Source: a bacterium
GTDB taxonomy: Bacteria; NPL-UPA2; JAGMAN01
DNA: 13,499 nucleotides
Direction: 5' to 3'
Assembly: GCA_023130215.1 (NCBI GenBank)
Contig: JAGMAN010000004.1
Location: 1 to 13,499 of the forward strand
Part shown: positions 1 through 7,125 of the stretch, piece by piece
How positions within the stretch are numbered: the stretch's first letter is position 1
Layout: each line of letters starts with the position of its first letter
Notes under the pieces: model-generated
Databases searched by the model: none
Seen by the model: only the letters and a program-made list of their open reading frames with translations
What the model was told of the DNA's origin: nothing
Made by a program: the position numbers and the translations under genes

Positions 1-1520
1 TAGAAGAGGCTGATAAACATATCATCTTTTATGTCTCCGTAAATGGACCTGTTCACTTTAACAAGGACCTCGGCCGCTCGGCTCTTTCCCACGGCCTCGG
101 CCCGCAAGGTACTTCGGACCATGGCCATGACCAGGGCAGCCGGCACCCCTTTCCCGGACACATCGGCAATGACCAGACCCCACTCGTCCTTACTCACCGG
201 GATGTAGTCATAATAATCCCCTCCCACCTCCATGGCCGGTCTGGCCAAAGAAGCCAGCTCAAAACCTTCCATCTCCGGAGCACTTTGCGGCAGCAGAAGC
301 CGCTGAATATCCCTGGCAATTTGTAGCTCCTTCTCTAATCTTTCCTTCTCTGATAGGGCCTGATATAGTTTGGCGTTATTAATAGAGATGGCCGCCTGAT
401 TCCCTAAGGCACGAAGCAACGAATCATCTACTTCGCTGAACCGCCCATCGTCTTTTTTGTTCACAAGAGCGATGACCCCAAGGACCTCTTCCTTAATTTG
501 CAGGGGTGTCACCACCATGGTTTTAATCTGCAGGAAATCTGCACTGACCCCGGGAGTGCGTGGGTCACGGCGAGCATCCTTAATGAGAATACTGCGGCCG
601 CTTTCAGCTACCTGGCCGACCACTCCCTCCCCCATCTTTATTCTGTCGGTTTTAAACTTCTCCATGATGTATTTGGCTTTGGTGGTTGCCTTATCTATGG
701 TTTTATGAAGAGGAGGAAATAGCCCTTCTACCACCTCTACCGTCAGCTCCTTCTTGTCCTCACCCAAAAGGAACATAGCCCCGGCGCCCGCCTGGGAGCT
801 GGCCATGACACAGCTCATTATCATCTTCAAGACTTCATCTAAGTTAAAGGCATCGTGAAGGGCCGCTCCAATTCTCTCTAAGAAGGAGAGGATTACCTCC
901 TTCTCCTTAACCAGGGCGCTTCTCACTCCCTCAAGGGCTCGGAAGTCTAACAGGATGTTCTTATAGACTATGAGGAATAGCCCCAAATAGACCAGCAGCC
1001 CCGCTCCGATGCGGAAGCTCTCTCCCTTCAAAGGCGAAGTTACTCTTGACAGAGCCATAATTAACCAGATGGAGAAGGTGGCTACCAGAGCCGCTCGGCC
1101 TGAGGGGAGCCTCTTAAGGATAAGAATAAGAATCCCGGCTGTCAGGGCCATCTGCCAAAGTCCTACCGTTAACTGATACTTCGCTCCGATTGGGCCCAGA
1201 CCAGAGGTCACCAGGAAAGACAGGAGAAGGAGGAAAATGGCATAACGAGACAGTCTTCTCCACACTTCATCCGTTGTCTCCCTCGAGCTGAGGAATCCAA
1301 ACCCAAGCAGGAGCAGCCCCCAGGTCTCTAAGCCCGGGCCGAACTTAGAAAGCGCCTGGTAAAGGGCCGAAGTCCTCTGGAAAAACCCCGCCAGAGCCAA
1401 GGACCCAAAACCTGACAGAAGATAAAGATTTCTTTTCTCCCGGGTAACGGTCCACTCGAACCCGGCCATAAAGGCGCCCAGGATTGCCAGGATGAAGTTG
1501 GCAAATATTAGCTCAGGCAT
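1..1520 (-). CDS. Membrane-anchored GAF and PP2C (SpoIIE/RsbU-type) protein serine phosphatase, C-terminus cut by window edge
   Basis: My reverse-strand reading is open from an ATG at 1520 to the window edge (about 506 residues seen). Residues 1-180 hold roughly six or seven hydrophobic segments. A short charged linker leads to a GAF-like sensor domain at about 205-380. The RsbU-type linker motif DIQRLLLP begins at residue 404. The PP2C/SpoIIE domain then starts, with EVGGDYYD (metal-binding Asp435) and ADVSGKG (Asp453), and continues beyond the edge. Family knowledge: such proteins dephosphorylate anti-anti-sigma or other phosphoserine partners, and GAF domains sense small ligands. The input signal and target here are unknown. 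The ATG has a good ribosome site (AAGGAGAG), and it overlaps the preceding small ORF by 13 nt, which suggests coupling. It is the last visible gene of the parAB-side leftward block. Confidence 0.88.
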   Translation of the reverse strand, partial: MPELIFANFILAILGAFMAGFEWTVTREKRNLYLLSGFGSLALAGFFQRTSALYQALSKFGPGLETWGLLLLGFGFLSSRETTDEVWRRLSRYAIFLLLLSFLVTSGLGPIGAKYQLTVGLWQMALTAGILILILKRLPSGRAALVATFSIWLIMALSRVTSPLKGESFRIGAGLLVYLGLFLIVYKNILLDFRALEGVRSALVKEKEVILSFLERIGAALHDAFNLDEVLKMIMSCVMASSQAGAGAMFLLGEDKKELTVEVVEGLFPPLHKTIDKATTKAKYIMEKFKTDRIKMGEGVVGQVAESGRSILIKDARRDPRTPGVSADFLQIKTMVVTPLQIKEEVLGVIALVNKKDDGRFSEVDDSLLRALGNQAAISINNAKLYQALSEKERLEKELQIARDIQRLLLPQSAPEMEGFELASLARPAMEVGGDYYDYIPVSKDEWGLVIADVSGKGVPAALVMAMVRSTLRAEAVGKSRAAEVLVKVNRSIYGDIKDDMFISLF

Positions 1521-1642
1521 CTTGCCTTCTCTCCTTTTCCCTGAAACTCCCTGTTCTCAGCTACCTTCCTTCTATAAAGATGGAAAGCAAGCACGAGGAT
1601 GGCTAAAGTTAAAATTGCTGAGCCATTAATCAAAGCAGTCAC
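1508..1642 (-). CDS. Small single-pass membrane protein, unknown function
   Basis: A 44-residue ORF starts at GTG 1642 with an excellent ribosome site: GGAGG ends 7 nt before the start. It begins VTALINGSAILTLAILVLAF, one hydrophobic helix at about residues 3-20, followed by a basic and polar tail (HLYRRKVAENREFQGKGEK). The likely topology is a short outside N-terminus and a basic cytoplasmic tail. Its stop lies 13 nt inside the phosphatase gene, so translation of the two is probably coupled. It begins about 48 nt after the parB stop, with a parS-like site between. I do not recognise a family. It may be an accessory subunit of the phosphatase or a leader peptide that tunes its translation. 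The ribosome site and overlap make it more than a random ORF, but the short length keeps confidence moderate. Confidence 0.5.
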   Translation of the reverse strand: MTALINGSAILTLAILVLAFHLYRRKVAENREFQGKGEKARCLS

Positions 1643-1668
1643 CTGAAGGCCTCCAAATAATCCGCCAA

Positions 1669-1684
1669 TGTTCCATGTGGAACT
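1669..1684. promoter_or_regulatory. parS: parS-like centromere site downstream of parB
   Basis: The site reads TGTTCCATGTGGAACT on the + strand, an inverted repeat with one arm-end mismatch (T for A at 1684). It resembles the known ParB target TGTTTCACGTGAAACA, and the variant with CC/GG arms occurs in pseudomonads. It lies 5 nt beyond the parB stop codon. Read on the minus strand it has the same arms and centre as the site at 3356-3371, which supports both being ParB loading sites. Confidence 0.8.
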
Positions 1685-1689
1685 TTTCC

Positions 1690-2541
1690 TTACACTCCCA
1701 ATTTTTCCACGATTCTCCCTAAGTCCTCATGTGAATAGTATTCTATGATAATTCTCCCCGCCCCATTTCTTGATTTTACCTCCACCTTCGTCCCAAACCT
1801 GCGCCGAAGCTCTGCCTCCACCGCCACAATTTGGGGGTCACGACTGGGCACGGAGGAAGCCTTCTTCCCTCCCTTCATCCTTTCAACCAATCTTTCCGTC
1901 TCCCGCACAGATAGTCCCTGACGGATGATCCGGCCGGAGAGCTTCTTCTGCTCCCCCTGGCTCGGAAGAGCAAGTAAGGCCCGGGCATGGCCGGCCGAGA
2001 TCCTTCCCCGAGAAACATCTTCTTGCACCTCCTTCGGAAGCTTTAAGAGACGAAGGGTGTTGGCCACGGTTGGGCGCTCCTTTCCCAGGCGCTGAGCCAG
2101 TGCCTCCTGAGTGAGATTGAATTCATCCATAAGGAAGCGCATCGCCCTGGCCTCTTCCAGTGGGTTTAGATCTTCCCTCTGAATGTTCTCAACCAAAGAA
2201 ACCTCCAACATCTCCCCCTCTGGCATCTCCTTGACAATGGCGGGAATAGTAGTCAGTCCTACCTCCTTAGCCGCTCGCCATCTTCTCTCTCCGGCAATCA
2301 GTTCATAGCCATCCTCAGAGGCTCTGACCAAGATTGGCTGGACTACCCCCTTCTCTCTTATAGAAGAGACGAGTTCCGCTAAACTGCTAAAATCCTGCCT
2401 TGGCTGATAGCGATTTGGCCTGACCTCATTTAAATTAAGTTCTACTACTTCCCTTTCCTCTGTTTTAACTTCGGGAATCAAGGCCTCCAGGCCCTTCCCC
2501 AAAACTCTCTTCCGCTTGTCAGCGCTCGTAGACGTGTCCAC
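1690..2541 (-). CDS. parB: Chromosome partitioning protein ParB, CTP-dependent DNA clamp
   Basis: At 283 residues this is a normal chromosomal ParB (Spo0J/Noc family). It binds parS, closes into a CTP-dependent clamp and spreads along DNA near the origin, while stimulating ParA ATPase. The N-terminus has the ParA-contact motif KRVLGKGLEALIP (residues 11-23). The CTP-binding domain shows GERRWRA (84-90) and ENIQREDLNPLEEA (118-131). A helix-turn-helix lies at about 143-166, followed by ISAGHARALL (181-190). The C-terminal 50 residues form the probable dimerisation domain. The ATG at 2541 lies inside the end of parA (23 nt overlap), which indicates coupled translation. No key residue is missing. 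Autoregulation is likely because a parS sits on the parAB promoter. Confidence 0.97.
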   Translation of the reverse strand: MDTSTSADKRKRVLGKGLEALIPEVKTEEREVVELNLNEVRPNRYQPRQDFSSLAELVSSIREKGVVQPILVRASEDGYELIAGERRWRAAKEVGLTTIPAIVKEMPEGEMLEVSLVENIQREDLNPLEEARAMRFLMDEFNLTQEALAQRLGKERPTVANTLRLLKLPKEVQEDVSRGRISAGHARALLALPSQGEQKKLSGRIIRQGLSVRETERLVERMKGGKKASSVPSRDPQIVAVEAELRRRFGTKVEVKSRNGAGRIIIEYYSHEDLGRIVEKLGV

Positions 2542-3295
2542 TATTCATAACCTCCTTTGCTAACTGCCGATATGCTTCAGCTCCCGCGCAAAACCCATCG
2601 TAAAGAATAATCGGCTTTCCGAATCCAGGGGCTTCGCTTAAGCGAACATTTCGGGGGATTGTGGTTCCATAGACTTTATCTCCAAAAAATCTCTTCACCT
2701 CATCCACAACCTGTCCGGATAAGCTTACCCTCCCGTCGGCCATGGTTAGAAGGATGCCCTCCACTCTTAGATAAGGGTTGAGATTTCTCTTCACCCGCCT
2801 GATGACTTCCAGGAGCTGGCTCATACCCTCCAGAGCATAATACTCGCATTGGATGGGGACGATGACAGCATCAGCGGCGGCAAGGCTATTCACAGTGAGC
2901 AGTCCCAATGAGGGAGGGCAATCTATCAGAATGAATTCATAGCCGTCCTTGATTTTCTCTAAGGCAAATCTCAATCGGCTCTCTCTCTGCTCAAGTTCCA
3001 CCATCTCCACCTCTGCCCCGCTCAGCTGTCGGTTGGAAGGGATTAGCTCCAGGCAGGGAAGTTGTGTAGAGATACATAGATTTCCTGGAGGGAGGTGGTT
3101 AAGGAGAGCATCATAGATGCTGTGCTCCACTGTGCCCTTATCCACCCCAAGACCGCTGGTGGCATTCCCCTGGGGGTCAATATCAATGAGTAGCGTCCCC
3201 TTCTTCTCTGCCGCAAGACAGGCAGCTAAATTAACCGCCGTGGTTGTCTTCCCCACCCCTCCTTTCTGGTTAACAATGGCAAAGACCCTGCCCAT
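2519..3295 (-). CDS. parA: Chromosome partitioning ATPase ParA (Soj)
   Basis: A 258-residue ParA/Soj-type Walker ATPase. With ATP it dimerises on the nucleoid, and ParB-triggered hydrolysis releases it to drive origin segregation; in some bacteria it also modulates DnaA. The deviant Walker A motif QKGGVGKTT lies at 10-18, with the signature lysine of the family at 11. Switch I region IDPQGNATSG is at about 39-48. Walker B is FILIDCPPS, near residue 121. The C-terminal half ends with YRQLAKEV. The length is typical of chromosomal Soj without an N-terminal helix-turn-helix. The ATG at 3295 has GGGGAAAG upstream. The promoter at 3371-3399 gives a leader of roughly 65-70 nt that begins in or next to a parS, and parB overlaps the 3' end. 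Confidence 0.97.
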   Translation of the reverse strand: MGRVFAIVNQKGGVGKTTTAVNLAACLAAEKKGTLLIDIDPQGNATSGLGVDKGTVEHSIYDALLNHLPPGNLCISTQLPCLELIPSNRQLSGAEVEMVELEQRESRLRFALEKIKDGYEFILIDCPPSLGLLTVNSLAAADAVIVPIQCEYYALEGMSQLLEVIRRVKRNLNPYLRVEGILLTMADGRVSLSGQVVDEVKRFFGDKVYGTTIPRNVRLSEAPGFGKPIILYDGFCAGAEAYRQLAKEVMNSGHVYER

Positions 3296-3355
3296 TAAAC
3301 TTTCCCCAAAAGGCTTCTTGGATAGTACGCCATAATTGAGTAAAAATTTCTACAA

Positions 3356-3371
3356 TGTTCCACATGGAACA
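3356..3371. promoter_or_regulatory. parS: parS site at the parAB transcription start
   Basis: TGTTCCACATGGAACA is a perfect inverted repeat (7-bp arms around a CA centre). It differs from the common consensus TGTTTCACGTGAAACA at three of 16 positions. It begins at the last base of the predicted parAB -10 box and covers the expected transcription start. ParB loading here would both mark the origin-proximal centromere and probably repress parAB. Confidence 0.88.
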
Positions 3372-3399
3372 TTTTACCCCTCTTCTTAAATCCTGTCAA
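3371..3399 (-). promoter_or_regulatory. Sigma-70-type promoter of parAB
   Basis: On the minus strand the -35 box TTGACA (3399-3394, perfect) and -10 box TAAAAT (3376-3371, one mismatch) are separated by exactly 17 nt. The -35 box overlaps the stop codon of the small ORF at 3396-3596. parS at 3356-3371 covers the start point. parAB can therefore be transcribed apart from the rpmH operon upstream. Confidence 0.8.
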
Positions 3400-3596
3400 G
3401 AGCACAGCTTATGTTTCAATGGGGCGGCCAGTTCCGTTTCTATCCTTTCTGCCAAAAACCCTTCAATCTCTCCATCATGGCCTTTTAATTTTTTCCATAT
3501 TCGGACTTGCTGCCCAATTAGTTCTACTATTATGGAGTATATCACAAACTGGTGAGAAATTTTGTTCCAACTTTCCAGGCTACAAGCCATCTTCAC
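3396..3596 (-). CDS. Small protein of unknown function between mnmE and parA
   Basis: A 66-codon ORF starts at GTG 3596, which overlaps the mnmE TGA as GTGA. An ATG two codons on (3590) would give 64 residues with the same coupling. The stop lies in the parAB -35 box. The product has a short hydrophobic stretch around QFVIYSIIVELIG (residues 16-28), too short and broken for a sure membrane helix, then a charged helical region (IWKKLKGHDGEIEGFLAERI). It has three cysteines, including one near the end. I do not recognise a family. The tight overlap with mnmE and the position in an otherwise gene-packed operon support a real gene. ORFs also exist on the opposite strand here, so it is a moderate call. 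Confidence 0.5.
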   Translation of the reverse strand: MKMACSLESWNKISHQFVIYSIIVELIGQQVRIWKKLKGHDGEIEGFLAERIETELAAPLKHKLCS

Positions 3597-5002
3597 TTCC
3601 CAATGCAGAACCGGGAGAAGATCTCCTTCAGGATGTCCTCGGTCGCCACCTCCCCCACTATTTCCCCCAAGACATTGATAGAGGACCTTATGTCCAGAGC
3701 AATAAACTCAAGTGGCACTTGAGACCCTAAGCTTTCCCTGGCATTTTGCAGGCTCTCCCTGGCCATAAGGAGAGCATTCTTGTATCGGGCATTGGTCACC
3801 AAAGCTGTCTCCGGGGAAAGAACCCCTCCCTGCCAGAACATGCCTACTATGGCTCGCTTCAGTTGTGAAAAACCGGTCTTACGGATGGCTGAAATTCTGA
3901 CTATCCTCTTATCAGGTAGAGCCTTCTTTGCTTCGTCCATATTTAGCCTTTGGGGAAGATCAATCTTATTGATAACCAGGATGGTCGTTTTATCCTTGAC
4001 CTCCCCCATAATAACTTTATCCTCGCAGGATAAGACCTCAGAATCATCCAGGACGAGGAGAACGAGATCGGCTTCCTTCATACTGCGCCGACTCCTGATT
4101 ACGCTTTCTTTCCCTATCTCTCCCCGGGGCTTCCTCAGCCCAGCCGTATCCATTAGGTTAACTGGAAATCCTTCTGCATTTATTGTTTCCTCAATGGTAT
4201 CCCTGGTTGTTCCAGCAGTGGCAGTGACGATGGCTCGGTCCTCTCCTAAAAGGGCGTTGAAGAGGGTGGATTTTCCCACATTCGGCTTTCCGCAAATAGC
4301 CACCTTTATTCCCTCCCGCAGGAGCTTTCCGCTTTTAGCTGTGGCTATGAGCTTGCTTAAACTATCTACCATCCCGGAGAGTCCTTCCTTTACCTCTTGC
4401 CGGTTTAGGGTCTCAACACCGGCCTTTGGCCAGTGCTGTTTCACCGCATCTTCACCCGGAAAATCCACACTCGCTTCCACTTTGACTAACAAATTAAGCA
4501 AATTATGTCTCGCGTCCTCCACTTTTCTTGAAAAATTGCCTTTTAACTGGGAAACAGCGGCTCTCAAGCTAAGAGCGGTCTTAGCTCTGATAACATCCAC
4601 AACTGCCTCTGCCTGAGTCAGGTCTATTCGGCCATTGAGAAAGGCTCTCTTGGTGAACTCACCTGGTTCAGCCAAAGAGGCTCCATTTTTAAGGACCAAT
4701 TCCAGGACCCCTCCTAAGGGCATTATCCCTCCATGGCAGTTAATCTCCACGATGTCTTCCTTTGTATAAGTGCGAGGAGCTCTCATCACCGTGAGGAGGA
4801 CCTCATCAATTATCCCTCCATTCTCAATTATATGGCCATAGTGCAGGGTATGGGTTGGGGATTTGGAGAGCTTTATTCCATCTCTTGCCTGGAATATCCG
4901 GTCAGCGATAGCCAGGGATTGAGGACCGCTTAAGCGGACGATACCAATCCCTCCTTCACCCAAAGGAGTGGAAATGGCCGCAATCGTCCCTGTTCTCCGC
5001 AT
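3593..5002 (-). CDS. mnmE: tRNA uridine-34 5-carboxymethylaminomethyl modification GTPase MnmE (TrmE)
   Basis: A 469-residue protein, close to the usual 450-460. With MnmG it installs the cmnm5 group on U34 of certain tRNAs, using methylene-tetrahydrofolate and GTP. The N-terminal folate-binding domain (1-120) begins RTGTIAAISTPLGEGGIGIVR and includes AEPGEFTKRAFLNGRIDL. A helical domain is interrupted by the G domain: G1 GKPNVGKS (238-245, with Asn241 of the potassium site), G2 TAGTTRDT (262-269), G3 DTAG (285-288), G4 NKID (345-348). The catalytic C-terminus FCIGK is intact. The segment at about 186-206 before the G domain (KQHWPKAGVETLNRQEVKEG) is slightly longer than usual. The partner gene mnmG is not in this window. 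It starts 5 nt after yidC. Confidence 0.97.
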   Translation of the reverse strand: MRRTGTIAAISTPLGEGGIGIVRLSGPQSLAIADRIFQARDGIKLSKSPTHTLHYGHIIENGGIIDEVLLTVMRAPRTYTKEDIVEINCHGGIMPLGGVLELVLKNGASLAEPGEFTKRAFLNGRIDLTQAEAVVDVIRAKTALSLRAAVSQLKGNFSRKVEDARHNLLNLLVKVEASVDFPGEDAVKQHWPKAGVETLNRQEVKEGLSGMVDSLSKLIATAKSGKLLREGIKVAICGKPNVGKSTLFNALLGEDRAIVTATAGTTRDTIEETINAEGFPVNLMDTAGLRKPRGEIGKESVIRSRRSMKEADLVLLVLDDSEVLSCEDKVIMGEVKDKTTILVINKIDLPQRLNMDEAKKALPDKRIVRISAIRKTGFSQLKRAIVGMFWQGGVLSPETALVTNARYKNALLMARESLQNARESLGSQVPLEFIALDIRSSINVLGEIVGEVATEDILKEIFSRFCIGK

Positions 5003-5007
5003 ATTCG

Positions 5008-6858
5008 CTAATCGGCGGTCTTCTTTCTCACTAAAAATTGCTGAGCTATCGTAAAGACATTGAAGCAGAGCCAGTAGAGGACTACCCCAGAAGCCATGTT
5101 GAAAAAGACGAAGGTGAGCACTATGGGCATCATAATGCTCATCATCTTGGCTTGATCCGGCTGGGCAGCAGGACCGCTGGTTCCACCCATACCGGTCAAC
5201 TTCTGCTGAAGAAACATGGTCACTCCCATGAGAATGGGAAGGACCTTGTAAGGGTCAGGGCTGGAGAGGTCGTTCACCCAGCCGAAGAAATGAGCTTGTC
5301 TTAACTCAATGGCATTATAGAGGACAGCATAAAGGGCAAAGAATACAGGCATCTGGAAAAGCATGGGAAGGCAACCTCCCTTGCATCCCCCCAGGGGATT
5401 GACCCCCCGCCTCTTATATAATTCCATGGTGGCTTTGTTTAGTTTTTGAGGGTTATTCTTATATTTTTCCTTGAGAGCTTCTATCTCTGGATGGATAGTT
5501 TTCATATCCTCCTGCATCTTCTTCATGGCTTCAAAGCTCTTATGGGTAAAGGGGTAGAAGACCAATTTAATTGTTAAGGATAGCAGTATTATGCTTAACC
5601 CATAGTTGCCGAACCAGCGATGAAATATCCTTAAAAGGGTGTGAATGGGCCCGGCTATCCACCACAAAGAACCGAAATCAACGATCGTCCCAAGATTTGA
5701 ACCACTTTCCCGAAGCGCCCCTATCTCTTGCGGCCCCAGGTAAAGGCAAAGCTTTTTGCAGGCCTCCCCTCCGCGAGGAATGGAGAAAGGAAGCATTTTA
5801 AGAGCTATTTCCCGCGTTCCATCTTCATTTTCTAAAAGCTGAGCCCCGGCTACTTCTCCCTCGGGGATGAGAGCTGCTGCAAAATACGAGTTCCGCAGTG
5901 CCGTCCAGCCCACCGGGCCAGGATGGGGCTTCGGGACATCCCACTTCATTGTCGTTTTCTTAAAGAATCCCCTCCCAATTTCCTTTCCGGCTATGTCCCT
6001 TGCTAATTTCCCTCCTACCCAGGAAGCAAAGGGATAAGCCTGCCGACCCCTCAGCTGCGCTTTCTTAATCAATCCTATCCCCGGCCCGTAGGCAATTAAG
6101 AAACTCTCCTCGGTTATCGCCCGGGAGGAATTATTCTCGATGACAATTTCCAGGCGGATGAGATAGGAATCCCGAGAGAAATGGAATCTCTTCTTCACCT
6201 CGATCCCCTGAGGCGTGACATAACGAAACTCTATTGTTCCCGATTCCTGCCCCCTGTCTAATCTCAGGCCATCCCGGCTTGACTGGTAAAGGGCAAAGTT
6301 CAACTCCCCGTCTTCATCAATGGCGGGGGAGGTCAGGGTCAAAGGGTAATTCCCGTAAACGGGACCATCGAAGGGCACCAATTCTACCCCTTCCGGGGGC
6401 AGGCGCTCCCTCTCTATCAGATATTTTAGCCGGTCTCTCTCCCGGACCAGCCTCCTTCTTGCTCCAGCTCTCTTCTCTTTCCTTAATTGGCCTTCTATGC
6501 TGGACAGGTCCCTGTCCAAAGATCCCTCCGCCACCTTCATTTCTTCATACTTCTTCAAGCAATAGCTCTTGATCCTGGCGCCGCTGGTGGTTAGAACCAG
6601 CCGGTACAAATCAGTCTCCACCACCACATCCTTCCCTTCTCTTTTCTCAGCCTTTTTCCCCGGCCTGGCCTCGGCCAACCTTCTCCGGCCTGGCTGTTCT
6701 ACCTTCCCGCCCTGCGGTTTATCCCACGGGGGACCCATTCCCTCCCGCTCGGCCGGCGGCTTAGCGCCTTTCTGCAAATCCTGTTGTTGGACTTGGGAGG
6801 AGTACACAAAGAGCACCAACAGAGAAAGAGCCAGGAACAAAAAGAATCTCTTTTCCAT
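5008..6858 (-). CDS. yidC: Membrane protein insertase YidC, long form
   Basis: A 616-residue Oxa1/YidC insertase of the diderm type; it inserts and folds inner-membrane proteins alone or with SecYEG. The first membrane helix is at about 5-22. A low-complexity basic linker (30-77) leads to the large periplasmic P1 domain (about 78-385). The conserved core holds the remaining helices: LSIILLSLTIKLVFYP, where the hydrophilic-groove residue is Lys rather than the Arg of E. coli, VNPLGGCKGGCLPMLFQMP, KVLPILMGVTMFLQQK, and the last helix with VLYWLCFNVFTIAQQ. Residues about 104-157 are a highly charged helical segment inside P1 that E. coli YidC lacks. GGCKGGC looks like a 4-residue duplication. 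The C-terminal tail (RKKTAD) is short. No clear Shine-Dalgarno precedes ATG 6858; it lies 6 nt after yidD, so coupling is likely. Confidence 0.97.
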   Translation of the reverse strand: MEKRFFLFLALSLLVLFVYSSQVQQQDLQKGAKPPAEREGMGPPWDKPQGGKVEQPGRRRLAEARPGKKAEKREGKDVVVETDLYRLVLTTSGARIKSYCLKKYEEMKVAEGSLDRDLSSIEGQLRKEKRAGARRRLVRERDRLKYLIERERLPPEGVELVPFDGPVYGNYPLTLTSPAIDEDGELNFALYQSSRDGLRLDRGQESGTIEFRYVTPQGIEVKKRFHFSRDSYLIRLEIVIENNSSRAITEESFLIAYGPGIGLIKKAQLRGRQAYPFASWVGGKLARDIAGKEIGRGFFKKTTMKWDVPKPHPGPVGWTALRNSYFAAALIPEGEVAGAQLLENEDGTREIALKMLPFSIPRGGEACKKLCLYLGPQEIGALRESGSNLGTIVDFGSLWWIAGPIHTLLRIFHRWFGNYGLSIILLSLTIKLVFYPFTHKSFEAMKKMQEDMKTIHPEIEALKEKYKNNPQKLNKATMELYKRRGVNPLGGCKGGCLPMLFQMPVFFALYAVLYNAIELRQAHFFGWVNDLSSPDPYKVLPILMGVTMFLQQKLTGMGGTSGPAAQPDQAKMMSIMMPIVLTFVFFNMASGVVLYWLCFNVFTIAQQFLVRKKTAD

Positions 6859-6864
6859 AAGATT

Positions 6865-7074
6865 TTATCTCACAGGATCATAGCCACCGGGATTCAGGGG
6901 ATGGCAGCGAGTTAGCCTCTTTATTGCCTGCCAGCTCCCTTCTTTAATTCCTTTTCTCTCAATTGCTTCTCTGGCATACTGGGAACAGGAAGGATAAAAG
7001 CGGCAAATGGGCGGCAATAAAGGAGAGAAGATTTTTTGATAAGAGGCAATCAGGAATATAGCCAGTCTTTTCAT
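6865..7074 (-). CDS. yidD: Membrane protein insertion efficiency factor YidD
   Basis: A 69-residue protein of the YidD/Hcp family, a peripheral inner-membrane protein that helps YidC-dependent insertion. It shows the hallmark motifs [11 protein letters not shown] (24-34) and [13 protein letters not shown] (56-68), with an amphipathic N-terminal helix [19 protein letters not shown] 7074 is preceded by a good ribosome site, GAGGAGC. It sits in the standard place between rnpA and yidC. A strong RNA hairpin lies just upstream of its ribosome site (7091-7125) and may modulate its expression. Confidence 0.96.
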   Translation of the reverse strand: MKRLAIFLIASYQKIFSPLLPPICRFYPSCSQYAREAIERKGIKEGSWQAIKRLTRCHPLNPGGYDPVR

Positions 7075-7090
7075 GATTGCTCCTCACAGC

Positions 7091-7125
7091 GAAGCAGTGC
7101 TGCTAGCCGTAGGTAGCACTGCTTC
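7091..7125 (-). repeat. Intercistronic inverted repeat (RNA hairpin) between rnpA and yidD
   Basis: Perfect 11-bp arms (7091-7101 GAAGCAGTGCT and 7115-7125 AGCACTGCTTC) flank a further 3-bp CTA/TAG pairing with a GCCG loop. The hairpin covers two bases of the rnpA stop codon and ends about 5 nt before the yidD ribosome site. No U-tract follows, so it is not a standard intrinsic terminator. An RNase processing or stabilising stem is more likely, or a translation-control element. Beside it, TTCACCG is repeated at 7123-7129 and 7133-7139. Confidence 0.75.

Noticed and set aside
457-722. + strand ORFs inside the phosphatase gene
   Set aside because: They lie opposite the GAF domain, which reads clearly on the minus strand.
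3780-4616. 278-codon + strand ORF
   Set aside because: It is the antisense of mnmE, whose motifs are all intact on the minus strand.
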